Assembly (NCBI GenBank): GCA_002340305.1
Contig: DDLU01000293.1
Span: 1 to 22,341 of the forward strand
Length of the DNA: 22,341 nt
Source of the DNA: Desulfovibrio sp. UBA2564
GTDB taxonomy: Bacteria > Desulfobacterota > Desulfovibrionia > Desulfovibrionales > Desulfovibrionaceae
Direction of reading: 5' to 3'
The position numbers were made by a program, and so were the translations under genes. Of the stretch, positions 20,973 to 22,341 are shown in pieces. Each line of letters begins with the position of its first letter. Position 1 is the stretch's first letter. The notes beneath the pieces were generated by a model. It saw only the letters and a program-made list of their open reading frames with translations. It ran no database searches and was not told the origin of the DNA.

Positions 20973-22341
20973 ATGATGAATGTGAATCCGATCCTCCTTG
21001 AGGTTTTCAAGAACAGGTTTGCGGCTATTTCCGAAGAAATGGGCGTGACACTGACCCGTACCGCTTTCTCTCCCAACATCAAGGAACGCCGCGATCTTTC
21101 CTGCGCGGTCTTTGATCATAAAGGTGACATGGTTGCGCAGGCCGCGCATATCCCGGTACACCTTGGTTCCATGCCCCTGTCTGTGAAATCAGCCATTGAA
21201 AACAGCGATTTCAAAGAGGGCGACATGGTTATGCTCAACGATCCCTTCAAGGGCGGGACCCACCTCCCGGATATCACCCTCGTGGCTCCGGTTTTTTGTG
21301 AAGGTGCAACTGAGCCGTCTTTTTACGTAGCCAATCGCGCCCACCATTCTGATGTGGGCGGCATGGCTTCCGGCTCCATGCCCCTTTCCACTTCACTTTA
21401 TCAGGAAGGGATTATCATTCCTCCGGTGAAGATTGTGGAAAAGGGTGAAATCGTTCCCGGTGTCATGACTCTGCTGCTCAACAACGTGCGTACCCCGGTT
21501 GAGCGTGAAGGTGATTTCGCTGCCCAGATCATGGCAAACATCACCGGCGTGACCCGCCTGAAAGAACTCATCGGCAAGTACGGTTTGCAGAAGGTAGATT
21601 TCTACGCTGCCAGCCTGAATGATTATGCGGAATCCATCACCCGCAGCACTATCAAATACATTCCTGACGGAACCTACAATTTCACTGACTACATGGACGG
21701 TGACGGTGTGGATTGTGAGAACGTGCCCATTTCCGTGGTCATGGAAGTGAAGGGTGACAGTGCCAAACTCGATTTCACTGCGTCCGGTGATCAGGTCAGC
21801 GGTAGTGTTAACGCTGTCCGTTCCATTACTCTTTCCGCAGTTCTTTATGTTTTCCGTTCACTCATCGAAGGCGATGTGCCTACAAACGCAGGTATTCTGC
21901 GTCCCATCGAAGTGTTGACCCGTAAAGGTTCCATCCTTGATGCAAACTTCCCCGCAGCTGTTGCGGGCGGTAACGTGGAAACTTCCCAGCGTGTGGTGGA
22001 CGTAGTCCTCGGCGCACTTGCCGAAGCAATTCCGCAGCGCATCCCGGCCGCAAGTCAGGGAACCATGAACAACATGACCATCGGCGGCATGGATGAACGT
22101 ACCGGGAAGCCTTTTGCTTACTACGAAACCCTCGCCGGAGGCATGGGCGCATCCGCCACCTGTCGCGGTGAGCACGCTACCCATTCACACATGACCAACA
22201 CCCTGAATACTCCGGTGGAAGCACTTGAATACAGCTATCCTTTCCGGGTAAAAACTTACTGCATCCGCAAGAATACCGGCGGGGCAGGTAAAATTCCCGG
22301 CGGTGACGGTCTTGTGCGCGAAATCGAGCTGCTCTCAGATT
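20973..22341 (+). CDS. hyuB: Hydantoinase/5-oxoprolinase subunit B (cut by window end)
   Basis: The reading frame starts at ATG 20973 after AGGAGG and is open to the last base, giving 456 residues of a protein usually around 550-600. It begins MMNVNPILLEVFKNRFAAIS and contains the HyuB hallmarks LNDPFKGGTHLPDITLVAPV (from about residue 88) and RAHHSDVGGMASGSMP (about 120-135). HyuB is the partner subunit of HyuA; both are needed for activity in characterised enzymes. Nothing suggests a frameshift in the visible part. The remainder lies beyond the window. Confidence 0.93.
   Translation, partial: MMNVNPILLEVFKNRFAAISEEMGVTLTRTAFSPNIKERRDLSCAVFDHKGDMVAQAAHIPVHLGSMPLSVKSAIENSDFKEGDMVMLNDPFKGGTHLPDITLVAPVFCEGATEPSFYVANRAHHSDVGGMASGSMPLSTSLYQEGIIIPPVKIVEKGEIVPGVMTLLLNNVRTPVEREGDFAAQIMANITGVTRLKELIGKYGLQKVDFYAASLNDYAESITRSTIKYIPDGTYNFTDYMDGDGVDCENVPISVVMEVKGDSAKLDFTASGDQVSGSVNAVRSITLSAVLYVFRSLIEGDVPTNAGILRPIEVLTRKGSILDANFPAAVAGGNVETSQRVVDVVLGALAEAIPQRIPAASQGTMNNMTIGGMDERTGKPFAYYETLAGGMGASATCRGEHATHSHMTNTLNTPVEALEYSYPFRVKTYCIRKNTGGAGKIPGGDGLVREIELLSD

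Overview
The window looks like a chromosomal segment from a marine sulfate reducer of the Desulfovibrionaceae (Desulfovibrio/Maridesulfovibrio type). This is inferred from gene content: a six-subunit Ech hydrogenase of the kind found in Desulfovibrio, a tripartite TRAP transporter, and peptidoglycan carboxypeptidases expected in curved cells. Base composition is moderate, and intergenic regions are AT-rich. I see no insertion sequence, tRNA, rRNA, CRISPR array or phage gene. Apart from one overlooked 37-codon ORF and one structured non-coding stretch, the window is ordinary, well-packed chromosome.

Layout. (1) 48-1942, plus strand: a 23S rRNA pseudouridine synthase of RluC type, then a two-gene unit of a DUF2975 membrane protein and a small Xre-type regulator. 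(2) 2091-7247, minus strand: echABCDEF, a complete membrane-bound, energy-converting [NiFe] hydrogenase, with a candidate promoter/operator at 7369-7398. (3) 7561-9563: a lipoprotein NlpC/P60 peptidase, a convergent unrecognised 172-residue protein, a 37-residue very basic protein, then a stretch of nested hairpins ending in a terminator just ahead of an FmdB-type zinc-ribbon gene. (4) 9611-11044: purB behind a long palindrome. (5) 11277-15791, plus strand: four closely packed genes. These are a YkuD/NTF2-like protein resembling Helicobacter Csd6 / Campylobacter Pgp2, an unknown membrane-anchored coiled-coil protein, an M99/M14 carboxypeptidase resembling Csd4/Pgp1 (with Gln in place of the usual first zinc-ligand His), and a xylose-isomerase-like TIM barrel. 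(6) 15859-18652, minus strand: TRAP transporter dctP-dctQ-dctM. (7) 18987-22341, plus strand, divergent from the transporter: hydantoinase/oxoprolinase subunits HyuA and HyuB, the latter cut by the window end.

How the genes work together. Ech couples ferredoxin and H2/H+ turnover to ion translocation at the membrane. Its catalytic subunit has both Cys pairs that bind nickel, so it is a hydrogenase and not a complex I relative. The operon at 11.3-15.8 kb pairs two enzyme types that trim peptidoglycan stem peptides in sequence in helical Epsilonproteobacteria, which makes it a good candidate for a cell-curvature system, with the middle protein as a possible membrane scaffold. The TRAP transporter and HyuAB probably form an uptake-and-hydrolysis pathway for an unidentified cyclic amide or related compound, controlled from the 334-bp region between them.

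Start codons were chosen by Shine-Dalgarno position, signal peptide or operon overlap. Several differ from the longest open frame. All functional calls rest on motif recognition by eye; no database search was run.
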